Below are positions 23,641 through 32,008 of a stretch of DNA of 43,739 nt, piece by piece. Both the position numbers and the translations under genes were made by a program. The notes below the pieces were generated by a model. It was not told the DNA's origin, did no database searches, and saw only the letters and a list, made by a program, of their open reading frames with translations. The stretch comes from an uncultured Veillonella sp. (GTDB lineage: Bacteria; Bacillota; Negativicutes; Veillonellales; Veillonellaceae): NCBI GenBank assembly GCA_900538355.1, contig UPXS01000017.1, positions 1 to 43,739 of the forward strand, given 5' to 3'. Position 1 is the stretch's first letter; the number at the start of each line of letters is the position of its first letter.

Positions 23641-24633
23641 ATGGAACATTTAACAATATTACATTGGTTTACAAAGTATAGCTTTGTATGTATTCCAATC
23701 TTAGCATTTATATTGGATTTGCTCATTGGAGATCCCAATAGCAAATACCATCCTGTGGCTATAATAGGCCGTATTATATCTTTTTTCGAGGCAGTCCTAT
23801 ATAAAGATACTGATAATGATACAAAAAAACTATGGTACGGCGGTATTGCAGTAGGTTTAATCCTTGTTTCTGTATATATTATAGTGTCTTTGATTCTTTG
23901 GCTTGGTGGCGTAGTTGATGAATGGGTGGAATTTGCTCTTGAAGTAATCATTCTGTACATTGCTATATCTCCACGCTCACTAGCAGGTGCGGGCTTTACT
24001 ATTAGCCAATTAATTAAGCAAGATAATATTGAAGAAGCTCGCAAGCGATTATCTTGGATTGTAGGGCGCGATACAGAAGAATTAGATGAAAGCGAAATTA
24101 CACGAGCTACTGTAGAGACCATTGCAGAAAATACAGTAGATGGCATTATTGCGCCTTTATTTTTCTTCATCATAGGCGGTCCAATGGGGGCAATTCTATA
24201 TAGAACTGCCAATACTATGGACTCTATGCTGGGCTATAAAAATCAAAAGTATATGTACTTTGGTCGTGTAGCTGCCCGCTTTGATGATGTACTCAACTGG
24301 ATTCCTGCACGAATTACCTTTATATTATTAATTATTTCTGCATTCTTTTTACGCTTTGACGCAAAGAAAGCTCTCCAAATTGGATTGCGTGATGCTAATA
24401 AGCATCCAAGTCCTAATGGCGGCTATGCAGAAGCACCAGTTGCAGGAGCTTTACATATTCGTTTAGGTGGTTACAATCAATATTTCAAGAAAATGACCTT
24501 CCGTGAATACATGGGGGATCCTATTGAAAAATTAAATCGCAACCATATTACACGCACAATTTATATGATGTATTTTACGACTATACTAATGGTTATTATT
24601 AGTACAGCCATTACTTATGGGATGAATGTATAA
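23641..24633 (+). CDS. cbiB: Adenosylcobinamide-phosphate synthase CbiB
   Basis: A membrane enzyme of 330 residues that attaches (R)-1-amino-2-propanol O-2-phosphate to adenosylcobyric acid. Family motifs are DLLIGDPNSKYHPVAIIGR, the ATVETIAENTVDGIIAPLFFF core and PSPNGGYAEAPVAGAL. About five hydrophobic segments are visible. GGGGAG precedes the ATG. The stop shares one base with the cobS start. Its aminopropanol-phosphate substrate is made by PduX and CobD encoded downstream. Confidence 0.95.
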   Translation: MEHLTILHWFTKYSFVCIPILAFILDLLIGDPNSKYHPVAIIGRIISFFEAVLYKDTDNDTKKLWYGGIAVGLILVSVYIIVSLILWLGGVVDEWVEFALEVIILYIAISPRSLAGAGFTISQLIKQDNIEEARKRLSWIVGRDTEELDESEITRATVETIAENTVDGIIAPLFFFIIGGPMGAILYRTANTMDSMLGYKNQKYMYFGRVAARFDDVLNWIPARITFILLIISAFFLRFDAKKALQIGLRDANKHPSPNGGYAEAPVAGALHIRLGGYNQYFKKMTFREYMGDPIEKLNRNHITRTIYMMYFTTILMVIISTAITYGMNV

Positions 24634-25526
24634 TGACACCTTTTTTCATAGCATTACAGTTTTTAACACGTTTAAAGATCGTTAATCAAACAGAATGGTC
24701 TGTAGAGGATTTCGGTAAATCTGTTGTAGCCTTTCCTTATGTAGGGTTGATTATCGGCCTTATTTTAGCATTACTATATGGAATATTGTCACCATTTATA
24801 CCATTAGTACCATTGATGTTAATCATCGTTGTAGCGGAATTCTTAATTACAGGTGGTCTCCACGCAGATGGTTTAATGGATACAAGTGATGGTCTATTTT
24901 CAGGACGTGAACGGGAACGTAAGCTGGAAATTATGAAAGATAGCCGTATAGGCTCTTTTGGTGTTGTTGCTTTTGTATTTGTTACACTTTTAAAATGGCA
25001 ATTATTAACGGCGATTCCTACAGCAGAATTTATTCCTATGGCATTGATTATGATGCCATTAATGAGCCGTTGGTCCCTTGTATTGAGTATCAGATCTTAT
25101 CCGTATGCGAGAAAAGAGGGAATGGGTGCTGCATTTGCTAATTTAGCACCTAAACATGTTATTACGTACAATACAATTTCAACATTCTTTATGCCTATTG
25201 TTATATTAATAATCGGTGCAATCCTGTACACCCTTTTATATGGTGCCTATTCTATATTCTCTGTAGCTGATGTTGGATATGTTGTAGGACTAGGTGTATT
25301 AGTCTATGCTACATTAGGTATTTTCCAAATCAATATTGTAAGCATGATAATTACCTATATTATCAATCATTTGCTTAATCGTTATATTGTTAAGCAACTT
25401 GGTGGTACTACTGGTGACACATATGGATTTGTTGTAGAGGTTACAGAGGTATTATTACTCTTTGTATATATCATTATCTTATCCATTTTATCTGCTACTG
25501 TCGCATCCAATACGACTATGTTTTAA
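24633..25526 (+). CDS. cobS: Adenosylcobinamide-GDP ribazoletransferase (cobalamin synthase)
   Basis: An integral membrane enzyme that joins adenosylcobinamide-GDP with alpha-ribazole(-phosphate), completing the nucleotide loop. It has 297 residues and about seven hydrophobic segments. The conserved loop GGLHADGLMDTSDGLFSG and KDSRIGSFGV is the family hallmark. The C-terminal QLGGTTGDTYGFVVEVTE motif is also present. The ATG overlaps the cbiB stop by one base. The gene supplying its alpha-ribazole partner, cobT, is not in this window. Confidence 0.95.
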   Translation: MTPFFIALQFLTRLKIVNQTEWSVEDFGKSVVAFPYVGLIIGLILALLYGILSPFIPLVPLMLIIVVAEFLITGGLHADGLMDTSDGLFSGRERERKLEIMKDSRIGSFGVVAFVFVTLLKWQLLTAIPTAEFIPMALIMMPLMSRWSLVLSIRSYPYARKEGMGAAFANLAPKHVITYNTISTFFMPIVILIIGAILYTLLYGAYSIFSVADVGYVVGLGVLVYATLGIFQINIVSMIITYIINHLLNRYIVKQLGGTTGDTYGFVVEVTEVLLLFVYIIILSILSATVASNTTMF

Positions 25527-25589
25527 TAACGTTTTACCTAATGGCTTCTTATAAGTTACTGTTTTTATTTAATGTGAAAGGAGTTCAAT

Positions 25590-26474
25590 GTGACCTATTA
25601 TGTAAGAGCCCCAGGAACATGTGGGGAATTTCTACAAGGTTCTATTAATGGTCAGTCATTCTTAGTGACTTGTCCTATTAATCGATACTCCTACGCATTA
25701 AGTAATGTAACACATCCATTTTCACAGCACTATTGTGCATTACAGCCTAAGTCTGCGAAGGCAAGAGAATTAGTACAGCGATTATTACAAAAAAATAATA
25801 AAAACCAAGCTTGTCCACCTGTATATGTACGTTCTGACATTATACAAGGTAAGGGGATGGCCTCAAGTTCTGCAGATATTTCTGTGACGGCTATGGCAAC
25901 AGCATTAGCTATGAATTATGATCTATCACTAAAGGAATTAGAGCAAATTTGCTTATCTGTAGAGCCTACAGATGCTTCATTTTATCAAGGTGTTACTCAG
26001 TTTGATTATATAAAAGGCACTATTTCCCAACCACTGGGCATGTGTCCTCCATTGAAAATCCTTGTATTTGATGAGGGTGGTAGTATAGATACGATTTCTT
26101 TTAATCAACAAGTAGATTTACAAACTAAGATTTTAGAAAAAGAATCAATCATAGAAGAGTCACTTGATCTATTCAAACGGGGATTGAATACACATGATAT
26201 AAATTTAATAGGTCAAGCAGCTACATTAAGTGCCTTTGGTAATCAACGTATATTGTATAAACCGAATTTATATGATTTTCATGATATTGGTAATTACTAC
26301 AATAGTGTTGGTACAATCATAGCTCATAGTGGTACCATTATGGGCCTTTTATTTCCCGTAGATTATGGGCGAATCGATGATTGTAAACAAGAGATTATGC
26401 GTAAATTACCACAGTTATCCTATGTGGATACTGTAGAAACAACCAATGAAGGATTGACCTATATCAAACGATAA
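25590..26474 (+). CDS. pduX: L-threonine kinase (PduX-like GHMP kinase) for cobalamin synthesis
   Basis: A GHMP kinase of 294 residues, most likely making L-threonine O-3-phosphate for CobD. The N-terminus (VRAPGTCGEFLQGSINGQSFLVTCPI) and the ATP loop GKGMASSSADISVTAMATA match PduX rather than homoserine kinase. The start is GTG at 25590 with GAAAGGAG 6 bases upstream. The neighbouring cobS and cobD support the assignment strongly. A distinct GHMP kinase, thrB, lies 7 kb upstream. Confidence 0.9.
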   Translation: MTYYVRAPGTCGEFLQGSINGQSFLVTCPINRYSYALSNVTHPFSQHYCALQPKSAKARELVQRLLQKNNKNQACPPVYVRSDIIQGKGMASSSADISVTAMATALAMNYDLSLKELEQICLSVEPTDASFYQGVTQFDYIKGTISQPLGMCPPLKILVFDEGGSIDTISFNQQVDLQTKILEKESIIEESLDLFKRGLNTHDINLIGQAATLSAFGNQRILYKPNLYDFHDIGNYYNSVGTIIAHSGTIMGLLFPVDYGRIDDCKQEIMRKLPQLSYVDTVETTNEGLTYIKR

Positions 26475-26498
26475 TATATTTAATAGAAAGAGAATCAA

Positions 26499-27629
26499 AT
26501 GTCTAAGATACATGGGGGCAATATATTTCAGTTTGCCCATGAACAACGAATTGAACCATATGAGGTAATTGATTTTAGCGCTAATATTAATCCTCTTGGT
26601 CCTAGCCAACGTGGATTGGATGCATTAAATAATCAATTACGTTATATTTCTCATTATCCAGATGCAACAAATGATGATGTGTTAAATGCTATTGCTGATA
26701 CATATGGAATGGATAAGAATCAAATTATAGTTGGCAATGGCGCAGCTGAATTATTGTATGCCATTTGTCGTTTACCTAGATATACTGGTGCTTTTGTACC
26801 AGCGCCTGGTTTTTCTGAGTATAAAGAAGCTCTTGAAGCCGGTAACATTCCTGTACGCGATATTTTTTATCGCCCTCGTGAAGATGATAATGGAAAACCT
26901 TATTTTGAGGTACCTTATTTAGCATTAGAAACATTTGCTGCTGAGCTTAAAGGTCAAGATGGTCGCATTATTGTATTTTTAGGTAATCCTAACAACCCAG
27001 ATGGAACATTACTTGATAAAGCACATATTCGAACTGTAGCGACCATGTTAAAAGATGCTAATAGCTTACTTGTTATAGATGAGTCCTTTATTGATTTTGT
27101 AGGCAATGAACCATTACGTGATAATAATCAGTCTATGCGTTCTTTAATCAATGAATTCGATAATATCATCGTAGTTCATTCTTTCACGAAGTTTTACGCT
27201 GTACCAGGCCTTAGAATTGGTGCTGTTTTCGGTAACAAAAAATTAATTAGTCACTTACATCAATATATTCCTAGTTGGTCTGTAAATACATTAGCCCAAG
27301 CTTATACAGAGGCTGCTTTAAATGATGTTGATTATATAAAAAGAACAAAGCAAGAATTAAATGAGGAAAGAGCATTTATGTATAATGCATTAGATGCAAT
27401 AGAAGGGATTACCGTATATCCACCGTCCGCTAATTTTATCTTGTTCAAAGTAAATCATGAAGGTATTACAGCTAATACCATTAATGAAAATTTAAAGAGA
27501 GATAACATGATTGTACGTAATTGTGACTCTTATGTAGGTCTTAATAATCACTGGATTCGCATTGCTATTAAAGATCATGATACTAATATCAAATTAGTAG
27601 AGAAACTAACAGATATTTTGAAAGTATAG
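26499..27629 (+). CDS. cobD: Threonine-phosphate decarboxylase
   Basis: A PLP enzyme of 376 residues, fold type I, related to histidinol-phosphate aminotransferase. It decarboxylates L-threonine O-3-phosphate to aminopropanol phosphate. Visible parts are IHGGNIFQFAHEQ and DFSANINPLGPS at the start (the CobD start motif), FLGNPNNPDGTLL, VIDESFIDF and the PLP lysine in HSFTKFYAVPGLRIGA. HisC is the alternative, but the N-terminal motif and the cobalamin neighbours favour CobD. AGAG lies before the ATG. Confidence 0.94.
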   Translation: MSKIHGGNIFQFAHEQRIEPYEVIDFSANINPLGPSQRGLDALNNQLRYISHYPDATNDDVLNAIADTYGMDKNQIIVGNGAAELLYAICRLPRYTGAFVPAPGFSEYKEALEAGNIPVRDIFYRPREDDNGKPYFEVPYLALETFAAELKGQDGRIIVFLGNPNNPDGTLLDKAHIRTVATMLKDANSLLVIDESFIDFVGNEPLRDNNQSMRSLINEFDNIIVVHSFTKFYAVPGLRIGAVFGNKKLISHLHQYIPSWSVNTLAQAYTEAALNDVDYIKRTKQELNEERAFMYNALDAIEGITVYPPSANFILFKVNHEGITANTINENLKRDNMIVRNCDSYVGLNNHWIRIAIKDHDTNIKLVEKLTDILKV

Positions 27630-27636
27630 GAAGATT

Positions 27637-28275
27637 ATGAAGACATTATATATTGTGCGCCATGGCGAAACTGATTGGAATAAAATGGGGAAATATCAAG
27701 GCATTACAGATGTTCCTCTAAATGAAAACGGTTTGAATCAAGCTAAAGCCTGTGGTGAAGCTCTTAAAGACATTACCTTTGACCGTATATTATCCAGTGA
27801 TTTAAGTCGTGCTTTAGTTACTGCCGAAACTATTCGAGGTAATCGCACTACACCTATTACAGTGGATAAACGATTACGAGAGCTTAATTTTGGCGACTGG
27901 GAAGCTATGCTATTCGCAGATATTGAAGCACGCTGGCCTGGACTAATTGATGAGATGTATTTGAGACCACATCTTGTAAAAGTTCCAAACGGAGAAAGCT
28001 TTAAAGATTTACAAGATCGAGCCTGGGCAGGTCTTGAAGAATTTCTCAATGTAAATGATGAAGAAGAAACACTTTTAATTGCATGTCACGGCGGAACAAT
28101 TCGAACATTATTATGTAAATTATTAGATATTTCAATTAGTCATTGTTGGAATTTTAGCCAAGGTAATACGGCTATTAACCGTATTTTCTATAATGGTATG
28201 GGCGAATATGATCATAATATTTTGAATTTGCTCAATGATACGGCCCATGTTGAGTTACTACAAGGACATGTATAA
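27637..28275 (+). CDS. cobC: Histidine phosphatase family protein, probable alpha-ribazole phosphatase
   Basis: A phosphoglycerate-mutase-fold phosphatase of 212 residues. The phosphohistidine motif is YIVRHGETDWNKMGKYQG at the start, and the second catalytic histidine is in IACHGGTIRTLL. Position after cobD points to CobC, which removes phosphate from alpha-ribazole phosphate or from adenosylcobalamin phosphate. The fold alone would also allow a general phosphatase. It is 7 bases after cobD and shares one base with the next start. Confidence 0.85.
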   Translation: MKTLYIVRHGETDWNKMGKYQGITDVPLNENGLNQAKACGEALKDITFDRILSSDLSRALVTAETIRGNRTTPITVDKRLRELNFGDWEAMLFADIEARWPGLIDEMYLRPHLVKVPNGESFKDLQDRAWAGLEEFLNVNDEEETLLIACHGGTIRTLLCKLLDISISHCWNFSQGNTAINRIFYNGMGEYDHNILNLLNDTAHVELLQGHV

Positions 28276-28973
28276 TGCGACTCGATAAATTATTAGCTAA
28301 TAAAGCCTACGGTAGTCGAAAAGAGGTACATCAACTCATAAAGGATCAAAGGGTTACCATTAATGGTGAAGTAGCAAGAAAAAAAGATATTCATGTAGAT
28401 ATTGAGTCTGATGAAATTGCAGTTGATGGTCAAATTGTTAATACCAAACAACATTACTATGTTAAATTTCATAAGCCTAAAGGCTATGTTACTGCTGTAG
28501 AGGATGCAAGTCATCCTGTCGTAATGGATTTATTGCCCCCTGAATATATAAAAATGGGCGTGGTCCCTGTGGGAAGATTAGACAAAGATACAGAAGGCCT
28601 ACTTTTACTTACCAATGATGGTGTTTGGGGACATTCTATTATCAATGGCAATAAGCACGTATCAAAGGTATATTACGTAGAATTCGAAGGTGAGTTAACC
28701 GAAGATGGAATTCAACGTATTAAGGAGGGTATCATCCTGGGCGATGGAACCCATTGTAAGCCCGCTTTAATTGATATTTTATCTTCCAAATCTGTACATA
28801 TTACAATTGAAGAAGGCAAATATCATCAAGTAAAACGTATGATTGGCGCTGCTGGTGGCACTGTTACCTATTTAAAGCGTCTAACCATAGATCATATAGA
28901 TTTAACCGATATTGAAGAGGTTGGTTCTGTACAGGACTTATCCCCAGATGATATAGAGGCTTTCAAAAAATAG
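28275..28973 (+). CDS. RsuA-family rRNA pseudouridine synthase
   Basis: A pseudouridine synthase of 232 residues. An S4 RNA-binding domain fills the start (MRLDKLLANKAYGSRKEVHQ). The catalytic motif VGRLDKDTEGLLLLTNDG contains the active-site aspartate, and YHQVKRMIGAAGG is the conserved C-terminal motif. The length matches RsuA (16S rRNA position 516) better than RluB, but the site is not certain. It is translationally coupled to cobC although its role in rRNA is unrelated, so the coupling is probably historical. Confidence 0.9.
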   Translation: MRLDKLLANKAYGSRKEVHQLIKDQRVTINGEVARKKDIHVDIESDEIAVDGQIVNTKQHYYVKFHKPKGYVTAVEDASHPVVMDLLPPEYIKMGVVPVGRLDKDTEGLLLLTNDGVWGHSIINGNKHVSKVYYVEFEGELTEDGIQRIKEGIILGDGTHCKPALIDILSSKSVHITIEEGKYHQVKRMIGAAGGTVTYLKRLTIDHIDLTDIEEVGSVQDLSPDDIEAFKK

Positions 28974-29043
28974 CATAAAATTCTATTCAATATAGGTATT
29001 TTATGGTAAGATTAATTGTACTTTATAGACTAGGAGCATGATT

Positions 29044-30117
29044 ATGAATGGTTTAAATCTGCTACAACAGTATATTAAAGAGCAAGAATTAACAGGCGTC
29101 ATTTTGATAAGCCCTATAAATTTACATTATTTTGCTGGTTTTACTGGTACAACAGGCTTTGCTATCATTACTCAAGATAAGGCCTTTATGATTACCGATT
29201 TCAGATATACTGAACAAGCTACAAAACAATGTGAAGGGTATACAGTCATTCAATATGAATCCTCTGTTATGGATACTCTTGTAGACATATTCAATGAACA
29301 TCATATTCACGAAGGTTTATTTGGTATTGAGGGCAAACAAATGCCTGTTGATACGTATGAAACCTTATGTGATACATTAGATGAACGCTTTAATTTTACA
29401 TCTATCAACTTTGCTAAACTACGTGCGGTTAAGCGTGAAGATGAATTAGAATTATTGCGTAAAGCAGCTAACATAGGTGATGAAGCTTTCGCTGCATTGC
29501 TACCACAACTAAAGGTAGGGATGACTGAAAACGAAGCACGCATCATATTAGAATCAGAAATGTTAAAACGTGGTTCTGAGGAACCTTCATTTGCAACCAT
29601 TGTAGCTTCTGGTAATCGGTCTAGTATGCCTCATGGTGTAGCTAGCGATAAGGTCATCGAAGCAGGTGATTTTGTTACCTTTGACTTTGGTTCCGTATAT
29701 AAGGGTTATCATTCCGATATGACTAGAACTATTGTAATGGGGCCTGCCTCTGAATTACAAAAGAAGTTATATAGTATAGTTTTAGAAGCACAAAAACGTG
29801 GCGTAGCTGCAGTTCGAGCTGGTATAACTGGTAAAGAACTTGATGCAGTATGTCGTGATTATATTAAAGAACATGGATATACCAAGGAATTTAATCATGG
29901 TACTGGTCATGGCGTAGGTCTTGAGATTCACGAAGAACCAGTAGCGAATACTAAATCCGATACGGTATTTACAGAAAATATGATCATTACGGTAGAGCCT
30001 GGCATTTATATTACAGGTACTATCGGATTGAGAATAGAGGATAGTGTCATCGTCAAATCTGACGGCTATGAGGTGTTGACACATAGTCCAAAAGAGTTAA
30101 TTGAAATAGGTATTTAG
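29044..30117 (+). CDS. M24 family aminopeptidase P (Xaa-Pro peptidase)
   Basis: A metallopeptidase of 357 residues that removes N-terminal residues next to proline. The N-terminal creatinase-like domain (to about 125) is followed by the pita-bread fold with metal ligands in VTFDFGSVYKGYHSDMTRT, HGTGHGVGLEIHEEP, ITVEPGIYI and LRIEDSVIV. The frame also has an ATG at 29038, but AGGAG at 29032-29036 is too close to it and is well spaced for 29044. efp follows 15 bases later, the usual order in Firmicutes. A possible extended -10 (TGGTAAGAT, 29004-29012) lies upstream. Confidence 0.93.
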   Translation: MNGLNLLQQYIKEQELTGVILISPINLHYFAGFTGTTGFAIITQDKAFMITDFRYTEQATKQCEGYTVIQYESSVMDTLVDIFNEHHIHEGLFGIEGKQMPVDTYETLCDTLDERFNFTSINFAKLRAVKREDELELLRKAANIGDEAFAALLPQLKVGMTENEARIILESEMLKRGSEEPSFATIVASGNRSSMPHGVASDKVIEAGDFVTFDFGSVYKGYHSDMTRTIVMGPASELQKKLYSIVLEAQKRGVAAVRAGITGKELDAVCRDYIKEHGYTKEFNHGTGHGVGLEIHEEPVANTKSDTVFTENMIITVEPGIYITGTIGLRIEDSVIVKSDGYEVLTHSPKELIEIGI

Positions 30118-30132
30118 AAGGAGAAGAGTTAG

Positions 30133-30690
30133 ATGATTTCCAGTAATGATTTTCGTCCAGGTGTAACCGTTGAAATCGACGGTAATGTATGGCAAGTAGT
30201 TGATTTCCAACACGTTAAACCAGGTAAAGGTGCTGCATTCGTACGTACTAAAATGAAAAATTTGCAAACTGGTTCTGTAGTAGAGCGTACTTTCAATGCA
30301 GGTGAAAAAGTGCCTAAAGCACATGTTGATCGTCGTCGTATGCAATATTTGTACGAGTCTGATGGCTCCTACACATTCATGGATAACGAAACATATGATC
30401 AAGTTGAACTTAACCTTGAACAATTAGGTGATGCTAAAAACTTCCTTCTTGAAAATATGGAAGTATCCATCATGTTCTTCCAAGGTATCGTAATCGGTAT
30501 CGATTTACCTGTAGCTGTTGAACTTCGCGTAGTTGAAACAGATCCTGGTATCCGTGGCGATACTGCTACTGGTGGTAACAAACCAGCTGTATTGGAAACA
30601 GGCTACACTGTAAAAGTACCTCTCTTCATTGAAGTAGATGATGTACTTCGTATTGATACTCGTACAGGTCAATACATCGAACGTGCCTAA
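30133..30690 (+). CDS. efp: Elongation factor P
   Basis: Relieves ribosomes stalled at polyproline stretches. It has 185 residues, the normal length, in three beta-barrel domains. The tip lysine is K32 in HVKPGKGAAFVRTK, the position modified in many bacteria. The C-terminal block GYTVKVPLFIEVDDVLRIDTRTGQY is typical. No modification enzyme gene (epmA, ymfI) was recognised nearby. GGAGA precedes the ATG. Confidence 0.98.
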   Translation: MISSNDFRPGVTVEIDGNVWQVVDFQHVKPGKGAAFVRTKMKNLQTGSVVERTFNAGEKVPKAHVDRRRMQYLYESDGSYTFMDNETYDQVELNLEQLGDAKNFLLENMEVSIMFFQGIVIGIDLPVAVELRVVETDPGIRGDTATGGNKPAVLETGYTVKVPLFIEVDDVLRIDTRTGQYIERA

Positions 30691-30764
30691 TACGTATTGA
30701 TATGTATTGGGGCAAGATCTTTTCATGGAATCTTATTCCCCATATATCCTAACATTTGCACTGT

Positions 30765-30812
30765 AAGCACTTGTCGTCTATGTAATTATATATAGGGACA
30801 AGTGCTTTTTTT
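30765..30812 (+). terminator. Terminator between efp and the first asp23 gene, abutting its ribosome binding site
   Basis: An 11-bp perfect stem (AAGCACTTGTC at 30765-30775 with GACAAGTGCTT at 30797-30807) is followed by a T-run to 30812. The next gene's GAAAGAGG begins at the next base. No promoter can fit between it and the gene, so downstream transcription must read through or be regulated. Another hairpin (30709-30741: GGGG and AAGAT pairing with ATCTT and CCCC) precedes it. Confidence 0.75.
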
Positions 30813-30825
30813 GAAAGAGGCCAGT

Positions 30826-31206
30826 ATGACCAAGAAAAATACTGAACTAGAGTCGGGTAAAATTAAGATTAGTGAAGATGTATATGCTACGATTGTCACC
30901 ATGGCAGCACTTGAAACAAAGGGTATACATCATATGAGCTCCACCTTTAATGATGGTGTTAATACCTTCTTTAGACGTAAATCTGATCATGAAGGTGTAA
31001 AAATATCATTTAATGATGAAGGAGCTATTTCTGTTACATTATATGTGTGCATTCAATATGGATATCGTATTCCGGATGTGGCCTTACGTTTACAAGAACG
31101 TATAAAAACAGCTTTAGTTTCTTATACAGAAATTGAAGTGCAAACCATTGATGTTGTGGTACAAGACATTGTATTTGATGATTTAGTAACGCCATCACAG
31201 CCTTAG
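30826..31206 (+). CDS. Asp23/Gls24 family envelope stress response protein (first copy)
   Basis: A 126-residue Asp23/Gls24 protein. The family pattern GKIKISEDVYATIVTMAALETKGIHHMS and the central ISVTLYVCIQYGYRIPDVALRLQERIK are clear. The place before nusB matches YqhY of Bacillus. The frame opens at 30802, but GAAAGAGG lies before the ATG at 30826. The role is uncertain; family members influence lipid metabolism and envelope stress. Confidence 0.9.
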   Translation: MTKKNTELESGKIKISEDVYATIVTMAALETKGIHHMSSTFNDGVNTFFRRKSDHEGVKISFNDEGAISVTLYVCIQYGYRIPDVALRLQERIKTALVSYTEIEVQTIDVVVQDIVFDDLVTPSQP

Positions 31207-31218
31207 GAGGGTATCTAT

Positions 31219-31614
31219 ATGAGTTCAGACAATCAATTAAACTACGGATTAGATATGGATACCATAGATATTGCAGACTCTGTCATCATTGATGTAGCAA
31301 CAAAAACATTGGCTACGATTCCAGGTATTCATTCTTTAAGCCCTCGCTTTTACGATGAATTAGTAGAGGGAATTACACATGCCTTTGGTCAACGCAGTTT
31401 ACCAGGTATCAATGTTAAACATCGTAAAGGCTTTATTGAAATCAATATTTATATTAAAGCATTGTATGGGTACAATCTAATTGAGTTATCCAAACAATTG
31501 CAGTTAGAAATCAAACAAACCTTAAAAAATATGCTTGATCTTGACCATGTTAAGGTAGATGTTCATATTGAAGGTATTGTTAAAGAAAAGGAGCCAACTC
31601 TACATGGTAATTAA
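31219..31614 (+). CDS. Asp23/Gls24 family protein (second copy)
   Basis: A 131-residue paralogue of the preceding gene, starting 12 bases later behind AGGAGGG. The core is DSVIIDVATKTLATIPGIHSLSP and INIYIKALYGYNLIELSKQLQLEIK. The match to the first copy is partial, so the duplication is old. It overlaps the nusB start by 11 bases. Confidence 0.87.
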   Translation: MSSDNQLNYGLDMDTIDIADSVIIDVATKTLATIPGIHSLSPRFYDELVEGITHAFGQRSLPGINVKHRKGFIEINIYIKALYGYNLIELSKQLQLEIKQTLKNMLDLDHVKVDVHIEGIVKEKEPTLHGN

Positions 31615-32008
31615 GCGAAATCGACGTGAAGCACGTCAATACGCATTTCAAATGTTATATGCTAATGAATTTCATACCGATCAAAATGATGTGCAGTTTC
31701 CAGAAGGGCACATGCATAAATCGATGGATAAAGCCTATGCTAATAGCATTATAAATGGTGTATTATCCGCTTCTGAAACAATCGATGCCACATTACAACC
31801 ATTCTGTAAATCACGTAAAGTTGAAAACTTGGATAAAGTTGACCGTGCTATTTTACGTATTGCTCTATGGGAAATGACAAATGAAGCTGATCCTTTGGAA
31901 CCATCTATAGCTATCAACGAAGCTATTCAGTTAGCTAAAGACTTTGGTTCTGATTCTTCCTATAAATTAATTAACGCAATTTTAGATGCATATAATAAGA
32001 GTAAATAA
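31604..32008 (+). CDS. nusB: Transcription antitermination factor NusB
   Basis: A helical protein of 134 residues that with NusE promotes antitermination on rRNA operons. The start RNRREARQYAFQMLYANEF, the middle VENLDKVDRAILRIALWEM and the end SIAINEAIQLAKDFGSDSSYKLINAILDA are classic. The frame extends upstream to 31559, but the ATG at 31604 gives the family start, with AAAGGAG upstream inside the preceding gene. It shares one base with the next start. Confidence 0.96.
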   Translation: MVIKRNRREARQYAFQMLYANEFHTDQNDVQFPEGHMHKSMDKAYANSIINGVLSASETIDATLQPFCKSRKVENLDKVDRAILRIALWEMTNEADPLEPSIAINEAIQLAKDFGSDSSYKLINAILDAYNKSK

